DNA from: Acidobacteriota bacterium
Lineage (GTDB): Bacteria > Acidobacteriota > Blastocatellia > RBC074
DNA length: 36,307 nucleotides
NCBI GenBank assembly: GCA_019639255.1
Contig: JAHBSF010000060.1
Location: 1-36,307, forward strand
Direction of reading: 5' to 3'
Part shown: one piece after another, positions 24,311-34,315 of the stretch
Layout of the letters: every line of letters begins with the position of its first letter
How positions within the stretch are numbered: position 1 is the stretch's first letter
Notes under the pieces: model-generated
Told to the model about the DNA's origin: nothing
The model's input: the letters and a program-made list of their open reading frames with translations, nothing else
The model's database searches: none
Translations under genes and position numbers: made by a program

Positions 24311-25035
24311 CGCACCTCCGCAGGTTTCTCCCACGCTGCGCCGAACAGGCGCGGCAGATCGCGGCCGTAATAGACGAGCGCGCCGAGGCACGCCCACTGG
24401 ATTGCCGTAAGCGCACCCAGAGTTATTCCGGGTTTGAGGAAATCGATCAGCAACCGGAAACCGAGATATAAAACCATAAAAGCCCTGAACGCATCTCCCT
24501 CGCGCTGTTGCCTGCGCGCAAAACTGCGGAGCAGCAGGCCAATGATTGCAAGCCAGAGGATTTCGTAAAGCTGCGTCGGATGCCTCATTACTCCGTCGCC
24601 GAAATCCACGCCCCAGGGCAAGGCGGTGGCCGCGCCGTAGGTTTCATCGCTGAGGCCGTCTAAAAAACATCCGATCCTGCCCACGGCAATGCCGACGATC
24701 AGGGGTAAAACGAACAGATCACCGGTGCGGCGTAGAATGCCGAGGCGGAGCTTTGCGAGTTCTACGGCGATTAGGCCGCCGAGCAATCCGCCCACTATGG
24801 TTTTTCCGCCCATCAGATGGTACGGATCGTTCCATTTGAGGAGCAGCAGCGCCGGATCCGAGAGCAGGTGAAGGATCTTGCTCCCGATGGCCGCGCCGAC
24901 TATGGCGGCTGCGATCACCCACAGGCGCGACGATTCGTCTATGACGTCGCCGCTGCGTGCGCGGGCGCGCAGGTAGGTGCGAAAGCCCGCGATGTAGGCG
25001 AGGCTTTCGAAGACGAAGTGTGCGGGAAATCGCAT
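24307..25035 (-). CDS. Lgt-family membrane protein (divergent paralogue)
   Basis: 242 residues, about seven hydrophobic segments. Lgt transfers diacylglyceryl from phosphatidylglycerol to lipoprotein cysteines. Family features are GGKTIVGGLLGGLIAVELAK, VGIAVGRIGCFLDG and HPTQLYEI. In true Lgt the signature is GRxGNF and a His precedes the GGL loop (E. coli N146 and H103, from memory). Here the Asn is Cys (GRIGCF) and the His position is Val (TIVGGL), while the Arg is kept. This is therefore more likely a paralogue acting on another acceptor than the housekeeping enzyme. ATG 25035 is used; no Shine-Dalgarno is visible because a palindrome abuts it. It is followed by the radical SAM gene with a four-base overlap. 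Confidence 0.8.
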   Translation of the reverse strand: MRFPAHFVFESLAYIAGFRTYLRARARSGDVIDESSRLWVIAAAIVGAAIGSKILHLLSDPALLLLKWNDPYHLMGGKTIVGGLLGGLIAVELAKLRLGILRRTGDLFVLPLIVGIAVGRIGCFLDGLSDETYGAATALPWGVDFGDGVMRHPTQLYEILWLAIIGLLLRSFARRQQREGDAFRAFMVLYLGFRLLIDFLKPGITLGALTAIQWACLGALVYYGRDLPRLFGAAWEKPAEVR

Positions 25036-25040
25036 GCATC

Positions 25041-25130
25041 GGGAGAGATAACGGAACAAACAAAAAGTAGACGAAACAAACGGAAAGTACCGACCTGGCA
25101 GTCTTTCCCGTCTTCTTTCGTCATCTGTTT
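25041..25130. repeat. Palindrome-family A, degenerate copy
   Basis: The left arm GGAGAGATAACGGAACAAAC is well kept. The right arm (CGTCTTCTTTCGTCATCTG, about 25109-25127) has several changes. It occupies the 96-bp gap between the YhaM-like gene end (25132) and the Lgt-paralogue start. Confidence 0.7.
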
Positions 25131-25131
25131 T

Positions 25132-26184
25132 TTAATCCTTCATCAGATCGGCCAGTCCCTTGAACGGGCTGTTGAATCCGCCGGATGAAGTAGTCGAGGC
25201 GACCTTTTTCTGCGGTTCGGGCGCTGCCGCTTCGGGTTCGAGCGTGCGGCGGCGGTAGATGGGCCGCTCGAACATAGGAGTCATGCGCGTCCAGTCGCCC
25301 TGCGATTGCGAATCGGCGATCAGGCGCTGCATCGCCTCTACCTTCGAATCCAGATCGTCCAGATAGGCGAGCATCAATGCTTCGGGCGTCATAGGCAGCT
25401 TCGGCGATCCGTGCTCGAGTTTGCCGTGATGCGCCAGAAGCATATGCAGCAGATGACGCCGCAACTCCTCCGGGAATCCCGGCACGCGCGCAATCTGTTC
25501 GGCTACGAATATGGTCTCCATAGCAAGGTGACCGATCATCTGCCCGTCGTTGGTGTAGCCGAAAGCGCGCTCGTAGCTGAGTTCGTCTATTTTGCCGAAG
25601 TCGTGCAGCACGGCGCCTGTTTGGAGCAGATCGACGTCTATGCCCTCGTAATGCGAGCCGACGATTTTGCACAACCGCAGAAGCGACAGCGAATGTTCGA
25701 GCAGTCCGCCGAGATACGGATGGTGCATGGTCTTGGCGGCGGGCGCGCGCTTGAATTTTTTGACTACGTCCGGGTCCGAAAAGATGTTTTCGAGCAACTG
25801 CCGCAAATGAGGATTGCGAAACCCGCGCACCGCAGCCATCAGTTCGGCGAACATTTCTTCTACGTCGTGCCGCGTCGCCGGGAAATAGTGGCTGAGGTCG
25901 ATTTCGCGTTCTTCACACCTGCGCATGCGGTGAATCGACAGTTGCAGGTGATTGCGGTAGACGTTTACCTGCCCGCGGACGAATACGATATCGTCGCGGT
26001 CGAACCCGTCGATCGAATCCTCGAAGTTATCCCACCACTGACCCACGATATCGCCGGTGCGATCCGAGAGCGTCATGAGGACGAACTGGCCGCCCGATTT
26101 TTTCTGGCGGAACTCCTTGGATTTGACGAGCAGCGTAGTGCTGACGGTCTGATTGGCGGCAAAATCGCTTATGAAAACTTTCAT
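25132..26184 (-). CDS. YhaM/CBF1-like 3'-5' exoribonuclease (OB-fold plus HD domain)
   Basis: 350 residues. The N-terminal OB-fold (about 12-95, SGGQFVLMTLSDRTGDIVGQ and RGQVNVYRNHLQLSIHRM) binds nucleic acid. A helical linker leads to an HD phosphohydrolase domain (about 155-290) with HHPYLGGLLEHSLSL, VLHDFGKIDEL and LLAHHGKLEHG as metal ligands. This order is that of YhaM/CBF1, a 3'-5' exonuclease of RNA and single-stranded DNA in Gram-positives. The C-terminal tail ends FNSPFKGLADLMKD after a Pro/Ala-rich linker. The ATG at 26184 fits MKVFISDFAANQTVSTTLLV. It is flanked on both sides by palindrome-family A copies whose RNA stems might be its substrates or blocks, which is speculative. Confidence 0.88.
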   Translation of the reverse strand: MKVFISDFAANQTVSTTLLVKSKEFRQKKSGGQFVLMTLSDRTGDIVGQWWDNFEDSIDGFDRDDIVFVRGQVNVYRNHLQLSIHRMRRCEEREIDLSHYFPATRHDVEEMFAELMAAVRGFRNPHLRQLLENIFSDPDVVKKFKRAPAAKTMHHPYLGGLLEHSLSLLRLCKIVGSHYEGIDVDLLQTGAVLHDFGKIDELSYERAFGYTNDGQMIGHLAMETIFVAEQIARVPGFPEELRRHLLHMLLAHHGKLEHGSPKLPMTPEALMLAYLDDLDSKVEAMQRLIADSQSQGDWTRMTPMFERPIYRRRTLEPEAAAPEPQKKVASTTSSGGFNSPFKGLADLMKD

Positions 26185-26200
26185 GGCGCGAGGAGAAGAA

Positions 26201-26317
26201 AGATAACGGAACAAACGAAAATGGACGGAATGAACGGAAAAAATTCAATGACCATCATCTTTTCCGTGTGTTCCGTTTTTCCGTGTGTTCCGTCAATTTT
26301 CGTTTGTTCCGTTATCT
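26201..26317. repeat. Palindrome-family A copy with inner duplication
   Basis: Perfect 22-nt outer arms at 26201-26222 and 26296-26317 (AGATAACGGAACAAACGAAA plus AT). The right half contains TTTTTCCGTGTGTTCCGT-type words twice (about 26261-26275 and 26277-26293), so the interior seems partly duplicated. It lies between the SurA-like gene end and the YhaM-like gene start. Confidence 0.88.
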
Positions 26318-26333
26318 CGGTTTGGCTCCATTT

Positions 26334-27482
26334 TCAGGGTTTTACGGTTGCAGTGGTTTTTTCGGTCTTTTCCGCATCCTTGCCGTCGTTTTTCTTTTCC
26401 TTCTTCTTCCGGTCCTTGCGAGTTTCCTCGGAGTAAGGAATGCGCTTTATCTGATTGGATTTGATCTTGCTGTCGGCGAGTTGATAGCGCGGATCGACCT
26501 CGATGAATGCATCGTTGCGCAGTTTTTCGAGGAATTTGTCCATTTCGGCCTCGCCGCGCTCATACGTGAGGCGCTGCCCTACCTGATCCTGCACGTCCTT
26601 GTCGTCAAACGGCTGCGCGACGGGCTCCTTGCGCGCATCTACACGGAAGATCGCAAAACCACCCTCGACCTCTATGGGATCGGTAACCGAGCCTTCCGGC
26701 GCCGAGCCTACGGCCGTGCGCACTTCGTTTGAAAGATCCGGAATCTGGAGCGCACCTATGACGCCGCCCGATTTGCCGAGTTCCTCTTCGGAGTGACGCC
26801 TGGCGAGAGCGGCAAAATCGGCGGCGCCGCTGCGCGCCTGTACGACTACCTGCTTGGCGCGTTCGAGCGCCGCGGCAGAATCCCTGCCCGAGGCGATGAA
26901 TATACGGCTCAGCGTAACCTCGCCCGGGGTGGAGAACATCTCGACGTGCTTATCGTAGTAGTCGCGTTTTTCCTTTTCCGTCAGGTTGTAATAGATGCGC
27001 CCGAAGACTTCGCGATTGCGTACGGCGTCGGACAGAAAACGCGTTTCGAGCAATCGCCTGACTTCGTTGATGTCGACGCCGACCTCGCGCATTTTCTGTT
27101 CGAGTTCTTCGAGCGATGAAAGGTTGTTTTCCTTCATGATCCGCAGCAATTGCTGGTTGACCTGCGGCTTGACGTCTACGGAAAGCTCCTTGGCGCGCTG
27201 CACCAGCAGTTCCGTGTCGATCAACTGTTCGAGAACGATGGGCTTGAATTCGTTGAATTTCTTTTCGAGTTCGGCGTCCTTCAGGCCCTGCTGCTTGAGA
27301 CTTTCGAGCAGTTCTTCCTGCGCGCGCATGTAGGCGGATCGCAGAATGATTGCGCCGTTTACGCGCGCAACCACCTCGTCGACCAGCTTTACATCGCCGT
27401 CCTGCGCGCGCGCCGTACTCGCGAGCGCAAGCGCAAGAACCACTGGCGCAAGCCACCTCGTCGTATTGATAAATCGGTTCAT
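26334..27482 (-). CDS. SurA-like periplasmic peptidyl-prolyl isomerase
   Basis: 382 residues, ATG 27482 with GGAAGGAG nine bases upstream. Signal peptide to about residue 27 (LAPVVLALALASTARAQ). A SurA_N-type helical domain (residues 30-190: VVARVNGAIILRSAYMRAQE) is followed by one parvulin (PPIC) rotamase domain (about 205-310: VTLSRIFIASGRDSAAALER, ARRHSEEELGKSGGVIGAL, GGFAIFRVDARKE). SurA chaperones outer-membrane proteins and isomerises prolyl bonds. The Lys/Glu-rich C-terminal tail (RKDRKKKEKKNDGKDAEKTE) is unusual. It follows the parvulin lipoprotein after 60 bp and is probably cotranscribed with it. Confidence 0.9.
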   Translation of the reverse strand: MNRFINTTRWLAPVVLALALASTARAQDGDVKLVDEVVARVNGAIILRSAYMRAQEELLESLKQQGLKDAELEKKFNEFKPIVLEQLIDTELLVQRAKELSVDVKPQVNQQLLRIMKENNLSSLEELEQKMREVGVDINEVRRLLETRFLSDAVRNREVFGRIYYNLTEKEKRDYYDKHVEMFSTPGEVTLSRIFIASGRDSAAALERAKQVVVQARSGAADFAALARRHSEEELGKSGGVIGALQIPDLSNEVRTAVGSAPEGSVTDPIEVEGGFAIFRVDARKEPVAQPFDDKDVQDQVGQRLTYERGEAEMDKFLEKLRNDAFIEVDPRYQLADSKIKSNQIKRIPYSEETRKDRKKKEKKNDGKDAEKTEKTTATVKP

Positions 27483-27542
27483 TTGTCGGTCTCCTTCCGG
27501 CAGCCCGGCTGCCTTTTCATCTCCAGCCCTCGATCGCAAATT

Positions 27543-28529
27543 TCAGGTGTCGCCGTCGGGCAGCAAGCCCGTGTAGTTGAAACCCAGCCGCTCGCGGTAT
27601 ACGCGAATGCGGGCTCCGGCTGCGGCGCGTTCGTTGTAGGCGTCTATAAGCGCCTGATTTTTTCTGCTCAGCAGATCTTCTTCGATCTGCTCGCGCACCT
27701 TTTCAAGCGGCAGCGGCTCGGCGCGCGCTTCGAGCTTGAATATATGATAACCGTAATTGGAGCGTACTACCCGGCTGATCGAACCCACCTTGAGCGGCGA
27801 AATGGCCTGTTCGAGAACCGCGGGCATCTGCTCGGTCGTGTAGTAAATCAATCCGCCGCCGGCGGCGTGCGGCGCGCTCGAATGCTGGCGCGCGAGCGTC
27901 GCGAAATCCGCGGGTTTGCGCAACGCCAGCGCGTGCAGTTCGTTTGCCTGCTCCGCCGAGGACACGCGGATCTCGCGCACATAGAACCCGTTGCGCTGCT
28001 GGTAGCGCGACTGATTTTCGCGGTAATACGCTTCGATTTCTTCGGGCGTCACGGCGGATCCCTTCAGCACTTCGGCCTGATAGAATTTCATCGTCAGCAG
28101 ATCGCTTGCCAGTTCGATGCGCCGCTCGCTGCCGGCAAGCGTAGTCTGGGAGTGTCCGGCGCCTTCGAGGTTGGCCTGCTGATGCTGATCTTCGAGCGCG
28201 CGGCCGATCTCTTCATCCGTAGCCGCAAGTCCGCGCCGCCGCGCCTGGTGCACTATGAGTTGGCGCTGCACGAACTCGTCGAAAAGGCGGCTGCGCAACT
28301 CGTCGCCGCCGGTCTGGTTTTGCAGAAGCTGGGGGTAGAAATCCGAAAGCCGCGCCTTGACGAAACGGTCGAATGCCGAAAGATGCTCGGGCGAATCGTT
28401 GATCTCCACGATTACGGGCGTTGGATCGGCAGGCGATTGCTCGGCCTCCGCCGGTTGTGCACCGCGCCGACACCCGGCCAGGGCCGCGACGGCGATAAAC
28501 ATCGCGCAGATTGTCAGTCTCATCCACAT
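27543..28529 (-). CDS. Parvulin-type peptidyl-prolyl isomerase lipoprotein
   Basis: 328 residues. The N-terminus MWMRLTICAMFIAVAALAGC is a lipoprotein signal with lipobox LAGC (Cys20), so the protein should be lipid-anchored, facing the periplasm. A SurA_N-type helical chaperone region follows (FDEFVQRQLIVHQARRRGLA, ATDEEIGRALEDQHQQ). A PPIC domain lies at about 195-290 (REIRVSSAEQANELHALALR, LARQHSSAPHAAGGGLIYYT, SNYGYHIFKLEARAE). It resembles PrsA/SurA foldases. ATG 28523 is an alternative start. Its gene follows mfd and precedes the soluble SurA-like gene, forming a small envelope-folding pair. Confidence 0.9.
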   Translation of the reverse strand: MWMRLTICAMFIAVAALAGCRRGAQPAEAEQSPADPTPVIVEINDSPEHLSAFDRFVKARLSDFYPQLLQNQTGGDELRSRLFDEFVQRQLIVHQARRRGLAATDEEIGRALEDQHQQANLEGAGHSQTTLAGSERRIELASDLLTMKFYQAEVLKGSAVTPEEIEAYYRENQSRYQQRNGFYVREIRVSSAEQANELHALALRKPADFATLARQHSSAPHAAGGGLIYYTTEQMPAVLEQAISPLKVGSISRVVRSNYGYHIFKLEARAEPLPLEKVREQIEEDLLSRKNQALIDAYNERAAAGARIRVYRERLGFNYTGLLPDGDT

Positions 28530-28613
28530 CCAGACTCAGTTCGCAGCCGAAGCCTCTTCGGGGGCCGCCCCGGATTCTACGACGGGGCGACGGAACGCCG
28601 CAAGGAGAAGCGA

Positions 28614-28712
28614 GAATAACGGAACAAACGAAATAAGACGGAAACTACGGAAATATTCAACGATATTCAGCTTTTCCGTAATTTTCGTTTCATTACTTTT
28701 GATCCCCTATCT
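28614..28712. repeat. Palindrome-family A, degenerate copy
   Basis: Left arm AATAACGGAACAAACGAAAT, then AAGACGGAAACTACGGAAAT, matches the family. The right half keeps TTTTCCGTAATTTTCGTTTC but the end has decayed (TTTTGATCCCCTATCT in place of GTTTGTTCCGTTATCT). It lies just after the mfd stop codon. Confidence 0.75.
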
Positions 28713-28719
28713 GTAACCT

Positions 28720-31700
28720 TTACTCGCCGCCCAACGCCTGCAATACGCCCGCTACCGCCTGCGGCACTCCGCCTTCTATCTTTACTTTCAACACGCCGTG
28801 AGGCTGAAACTGCGCCGTTTTGCGCTCGTCGAGCAAACGCATCAACCGCTCCGGTTCGACGCGCGTGCGCTCGGCGAACTTTATGTTCAACGTCTCACCG
28901 ACGCGGTCTATCGATGCAATCCCCAACCGTATCGCCTCGCGCCGCAGATTCGAATACACCAGAAGATTTTCAACCGCCTCGGGCAGCCGCCCATAACGGT
29001 CCGCAATCTCCTGCCCGATTCGCTTCAGTTCATCTTCTGAACGCGCCGAGGCGATTCTCTTGTAAGTTCTCAGGCGCTGGCTCATATCTTCTATATATTC
29101 GTCGGGGATTCGCGTATCGATGCCGAGGTTGATCTGCGTTCCGATTTCTTCTTCTATATCCTCGCCGCGCAGCTCCGCCACCGTGCGCTCCAGCATCTGG
29201 CAGTACAGATCAAACCCTATGGCCTCGATGTGCCCCGACTGCTGCCCGCCGAGCAGGTTCCCCGCGCCGCGCAGCTCCAGATCCAGCGCCGCAATCCTGA
29301 ATCCGGCGCCGAGATCCGAAAACTCGCGTATCGCCGCCAGACGCTTTCGCGCTACGGGCGACAATTCCTGCTCCGAAGGAATCAGCAGGTACGCATACGC
29401 GCGGCGATTCGAACGCCCCACCCTTCCGCGCAACTGGTACAACTGCGACAGGCCGTAGGTATCCGCTCGGTTGATGATGATCGTATTTGCGCGGGGGATG
29501 TCGATGCCGTTTTCGATTATCGTAGTCGCTACGAGTACATCGTATTTGTAGGCGACGAAATCGAGCACGGCCGATTCCATTTCCTTTTCGCCCATCTGTC
29601 CGTGGGCGACCACGATGCGCGCCGATGGCGCGATGCGCTGTACGAGTTCTCCCACGGCGGCGATCGATTCCACGCGGTTGTGCACGAAAAACACCTGACC
29701 CTGCCGCTGAAGCTCCTGTTCGATGGCGCTGCGAATCACGTTTTCCGATAGCGGCACGACGTTGGTCTGAATGGCGAGGCGATCTCGCGGCGGCGTTTCG
29801 ATCACCGACATATCGCGAAGCCCCAATAGCGACATATTGAGCGTGCGCGGAATCGGAGTGGCGCTGAGCGTCAATACATCCACGCGCTTTTTCATCTGCT
29901 TCAAACGTTCCTTGTGCGCCACGCCGAAACGCTGCTCCTCATCTACGACCACAAGTCCGAGATCCTTGAAGCTCAGATCGCGCGAGAGTATTCGATGCGT
30001 TCCGATCAGTATGTCTACGCTTCCCCGCTCTACAGCCGCGACTACCTCGCGCTGTTCCTTCGGCGAGCGAAAGCGCGACAACAGGTCGATAGTTACGGGA
30101 AAAGCGGCAAACCGCGCGCGGAAGGTCTGAAAATGCTGATAGGCAAGCACCGTCGTGGGCGCAAGCACCGCCACCTGCTTGCCGTCCATCACCGCCTTGA
30201 ACGCGGCGCGCATCGCCACTTCGGTTTTGCCGTAACCCACATCGCCGCAAAGCAGCCGGTCCATCGGAAGCGGCTGTTCGAGATCGGCTTTGGCTTCGGC
30301 TATGGCCGTAGCCTGATCGGGAGTGAGTTCATAGGGGAAGGAGTCTTCGAACTCCTGTTGCCAGGGCGTATCGCCGCTGAAGGCGTAGCCCGAAACCAGC
30401 TTGCGTTCGGCGTAAAGTTTCAGCAGTTCTTCGGCCATATCGCGCATTGCGCGTTTGGCGCGCGCCTTGGTCTTCTGCCACGCAATGCCGCCCAAACGGT
30501 CCAGCGGCGGCGCGTGTCCCTCGCCGCTCGAAAATTTCTGCACCAGATCGAGCCGCTCTACGGGAACGTAAAGTTTTGCACCGTCGGCGTAGGTCAGCAG
30601 CATGTATTCGCGCCGCGCCGCGACTGCCGTGTTCGCGTCGCCGCCCGTCATTCGGGCATATGCCTCAAGGGGACTGAGCGATTGCTCTACGGCAAGTTGA
30701 ACGAGTCCCTGAAACTGTCCTATGCCGTGGTCTATGTGAACGACGAAATCTCCGATCTTCAGATCGCGGAAATCCGAAAGAAACGCTCCGGTGCGCGGCT
30801 TTCGCTGAGTTGCGGGGCGTTCAGCCGCGCTCGTTTCATCGAAAAGATCCCGCTCGGTGTATACGACCAGTTCCGAGCCGGGCAGCGCAAAACCGCCCGA
30901 CAGATCCCCGAGCGTGAGTATTACCGAGCCTGGATCAGGGGCGTTACGGGCGGAGTCGAGGGATACGCCCGGGACTTCGTATTCGCGGAAGACTTCGCGC
31001 AGACGGTCGATTGCGCCGCTTGCCGGCAGCACGAACACGGTTTGCGAAGCGGCTGAAGCCGGAGTCTTCAGTTCGCGCGCGAGATCCGCCAATCTTCCGT
31101 GCCAGCGGCGCACGGCGCGCGATGCGATGTTCATATCGCGCGGCTGCGGTTCGGGCGGAAACAGAAACAGCGGCGAAGAGGGAGGACGATGAACGAAGGC
31201 GGCAAAACGTTCCTGTTTTGCATCGGCGAAGACGGCCGCGGCCGATACTTCTTCCGTACTCAGTTCATCTTCAAATGCGTGCGCCGCACCGCCCAGCAAT
31301 CGCAACTCTACGCGCACGGCGCGGCCAATACCGGCGCGCAATTCCTCGGGCGTCAGGAAAAGATGTTCGGGGGCAAGCGCCAGGTCGTCGGCTTCATCGG
31401 TGCGGCGAAAGCCGAGGGCGAGGGCTTCGAGCGACGAGCGCAGACGTTTTTCCACCTCCGCCGGTTCGTCTACGACGAGGATCGAATCGCCGAGGTAATC
31501 GAAGATGGAGTGCGTCAGCGGATGCAGCAGCGGCATAAGGTATTCCCAGCCCGGGAAGGCCTCGCCGTCATCGGCCTGTCGCGTACGGTCGCGCAGGGCG
31601 CGGGCGTAGCGTTGGTCGCTCCAGTACTCGCGCGCTTTTTGCGCCCAGCGGCGAAAATCAGCGGCGCGGCTGCGCTCGTCGCGCATGGGAGCTATCAGGG

Positions 31701-32385
31701 CTTTATCCGCCATTGCTATCGAGCGCTGGGTTTCCGGATCGAAATGGCGAATCGAGTCGATTTCGTCGCCGAAAAACTCTACGCGTACCGGGTGCGCCTG
31801 TCCTGCGGGAGAGTAAAAATCGAGTATGCCGCCGCGCGAGGAGAATTCGCCGACGCCGCCCACGGGATCCATACGGACGTAGCCTACCGAGTGAAGATGT
31901 TCGATCAGGTAATCGAGGGGCACTTCGTCGCCCACGGCGAGCGGCACGCCGGCGCCCTTGATTTCGTCGGGAGCAATATAGCGTCCGGCAAGCGCGCGAG
32001 CGGTAAGAAGCACTACGCGGCCGCCGCCCGAAGACATGCGCCACAGCGCAAGCGCGCGGCGTTCGAGCAGTTCGGCGTGCGGCGAGGTGCCGCTGTAGGG
32101 ATCGAGTTCGGTTGCGGGCAGCGTGAAAATGTCTTCTTCCGGGTTGCCGTCCGGATTGAGCGCTGAGGAGAAGTATCTGAGGTCGCGTTCGAGATTTTCG
32201 ATATCGGGAGCGGACGCGCCGACGAGGGCCAGCCGCCGCCCGGTTGTGTGCGCAAGCGCAGAAAGCGCGAGGGCTTTGGCTCCGCCCGTGAGCCCCGACA
32301 GGTGGATTATGCGGCGTCCGGCGCGCAGCGCATTCGCCGCGCGCGTGAAATTTTCATCGGCCTCTATTCGGCTCAACCAGTTCAT
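28720..32385 (-). CDS. mfd: Transcription-repair coupling factor Mfd
   Basis: 1221 residues. Mfd removes RNA polymerase stalled at lesions and recruits UvrA. Regions in order: UvrB-like domains (about 1-330, e.g. [20 protein letters not shown]), the RNA-polymerase-interacting CarD-like domain ([18 protein letters not shown]), and SF2 helicase motifs [19 protein letters not shown] (Walker A K720), [11 protein letters not shown] (DEEQ box) and [14 protein letters not shown]. Then comes the second RecA lobe with [20 protein letters not shown] and [19 protein letters not shown], the TRG region, and the C-terminal D7 domain. ATG 32385 ([20 protein letters not shown]) is chosen because upstream in-frame codons overlap the divergent gene's leader. 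It heads the long leftward run. Confidence 0.96.
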   Translation of the reverse strand: MNWLSRIEADENFTRAANALRAGRRIIHLSGLTGGAKALALSALAHTTGRRLALVGASAPDIENLERDLRYFSSALNPDGNPEEDIFTLPATELDPYSGTSPHAELLERRALALWRMSSGGGRVVLLTARALAGRYIAPDEIKGAGVPLAVGDEVPLDYLIEHLHSVGYVRMDPVGGVGEFSSRGGILDFYSPAGQAHPVRVEFFGDEIDSIRHFDPETQRSIAMADKALIAPMRDERSRAADFRRWAQKAREYWSDQRYARALRDRTRQADDGEAFPGWEYLMPLLHPLTHSIFDYLGDSILVVDEPAEVEKRLRSSLEALALGFRRTDEADDLALAPEHLFLTPEELRAGIGRAVRVELRLLGGAAHAFEDELSTEEVSAAAVFADAKQERFAAFVHRPPSSPLFLFPPEPQPRDMNIASRAVRRWHGRLADLARELKTPASAASQTVFVLPASGAIDRLREVFREYEVPGVSLDSARNAPDPGSVILTLGDLSGGFALPGSELVVYTERDLFDETSAAERPATQRKPRTGAFLSDFRDLKIGDFVVHIDHGIGQFQGLVQLAVEQSLSPLEAYARMTGGDANTAVAARREYMLLTYADGAKLYVPVERLDLVQKFSSGEGHAPPLDRLGGIAWQKTKARAKRAMRDMAEELLKLYAERKLVSGYAFSGDTPWQQEFEDSFPYELTPDQATAIAEAKADLEQPLPMDRLLCGDVGYGKTEVAMRAAFKAVMDGKQVAVLAPTTVLAYQHFQTFRARFAAFPVTIDLLSRFRSPKEQREVVAAVERGSVDILIGTHRILSRDLSFKDLGLVVVDEEQRFGVAHKERLKQMKKRVDVLTLSATPIPRTLNMSLLGLRDMSVIETPPRDRLAIQTNVVPLSENVIRSAIEQELQRQGQVFFVHNRVESIAAVGELVQRIAPSARIVVAHGQMGEKEMESAVLDFVAYKYDVLVATTIIENGIDIPRANTIIINRADTYGLSQLYQLRGRVGRSNRRAYAYLLIPSEQELSPVARKRLAAIREFSDLGAGFRIAALDLELRGAGNLLGGQQSGHIEAIGFDLYCQMLERTVAELRGEDIEEEIGTQINLGIDTRIPDEYIEDMSQRLRTYKRIASARSEDELKRIGQEIADRYGRLPEAVENLLVYSNLRREAIRLGIASIDRVGETLNIKFAERTRVEPERLMRLLDERKTAQFQPHGVLKVKIEGGVPQAVAGVLQALGGE

Positions 32386-32512
32386 AACGGATGCTATTTG
32401 CCCACTTGCGGCAAATGCGCAGGATACCGGCAGGCGGCAGGCGCGTGCAAGAGCGAAAAAAGAGCGAAAAACAGGGTACAATGTCGAACGAGCGGAGAGA
32501 GGGGAGGAACTT

Positions 32513-33673
<1,161 letters not shown>

Positions 33674-33688
33674 CGCGCGGAGGAAAGG

Positions 33689-33779
33689 GAGATAACGGAA
33701 CAAACGAAAATAGACGAAAACCACGGAAATCCTGAACCTTTCCGTCTTTTTCGTCTTATTTCGTTTGTTCCGTTATCTC
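33689..33779. repeat. Palindrome-family A, convergent junction
   Basis: Perfect 21-nt arms at 33689-33709 and 33759-33779 (GAGATAACGGAACAAACGAA plus A). Beyond the right arm, CTTTTTTCCC and AAACCGGGAGTTGCCGG match the end motif of the copy at 9874-10018. The T-run directly after the stem could give a terminator for the YeaH-like gene; the other convergent gene ends at 33809. Confidence 0.9.
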
Positions 33780-33808
33780 TCTTTTTTCCCAAACCGGGAG
33801 TTGCCGGT

Positions 33809-34042
33809 TCAGAATCCGAGCGACCGGCACATCCCGCAATGGTCGCAGGGTTTGTCCTTTTCGATCGTGCAGCGCTGGGCTTCGAGAAAGTCTACGATTT
33901 CGCGCACGGCGTCCACGGCCTCGCCGATGTTGAACTGCCGCCGGCTCGGATGTTCGTCCGAAGCGGGAAGTGCGGGGCCGGGAGCGGCGAGCCGCTGCCG
34001 GACGCGTCCGGCTATGCGCCTGATTATTTCCTCGTCAGTCAT
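33809..34042 (-). CDS. Small CDHCGMC protein linked to microcompartment vertex genes
   Basis: 77 residues. MTDEEIIRRIAGRVRQRLAA is an amphipathic helix, reminiscent of the helical encapsulation peptides of microcompartment cargo. A flexible Pro/Ala/Ser linker follows, then a second helix (IGEAVDAVREIVDFLEAQ), and the protein ends CDHCGMCRSLGF with three cysteines in a CxxCxxC pattern suited to a zinc or Fe-S site. Its ATG lies eight bases inside the preceding EutN/CcmL gene, so the two are cotranslated. I do not recognise a named family. The helix-linker layout and operon context suggest a microcompartment-associated protein, which is inference. Confidence 0.75.
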   Translation of the reverse strand: MTDEEIIRRIAGRVRQRLAAPGPALPASDEHPSRRQFNIGEAVDAVREIVDFLEAQRCTIEKDKPCDHCGMCRSLGF

Positions 34043-34310
34043 GCGTTCTGATCTCGTCGACGACGCCGATTACGGCGCTGTCGATGGCGGCGCCCGGTTT
34101 ACCCGTAGCCGCAGTGGATGCTCCCCATCCCTCCTGGACTACGATGACTATATCGCCCTCGCCCGCATCCACCGAATCGAGCGCGATCAGGGTCGCGCCG
34201 CGCGGCGAGCCGTCGGGCAGAATGGGTTGCACGAGCAGGACGCGCGCGCCGTCGTAGCGTGCGTTTTTCTGCGTGGCGACCACATTTCCGAGGACTCGCG
34301 CCAGGATCAT
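34035..34310 (-). CDS. EutN/CcmL-family microcompartment vertex protein (BMC-P) 2
   Basis: 91 residues. MILARVLGNVVATQKNARYD opens with the family's start motif, followed by RVLLVQPILPDGSPRGATLI, ALDSVDAGEGDIVIVVQEG and SAVIGVVDEI. BMC-P proteins form pentamers that cap the vertices of bacterial microcompartment shells. The ATG at 34310 lies five bases after the stop of the other vertex gene, and its 3' end overlaps the small CDHCGMC gene. No hexameric shell (BMC-H/T) or signature enzyme is in the window. Confidence 0.92.
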   Translation of the reverse strand: MILARVLGNVVATQKNARYDGARVLLVQPILPDGSPRGATLIALDSVDAGEGDIVIVVQEGWGASTAATGKPGAAIDSAVIGVVDEIRTHD

Positions 34311-34315
34311 GAAGT

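Noticed and set aside
22718-24370. A long plus-strand open frame opposite the radical SAM gene
   Set aside because: It is antisense to a gene with clear catalytic motifs, has no ribosome binding site and no recognisable protein family; it is a GC-driven shadow.
29914-31056. Plus-strand open frames opposite mfd
   Set aside because: They mirror the helicase region in another frame, are very basic and lack initiation signals.
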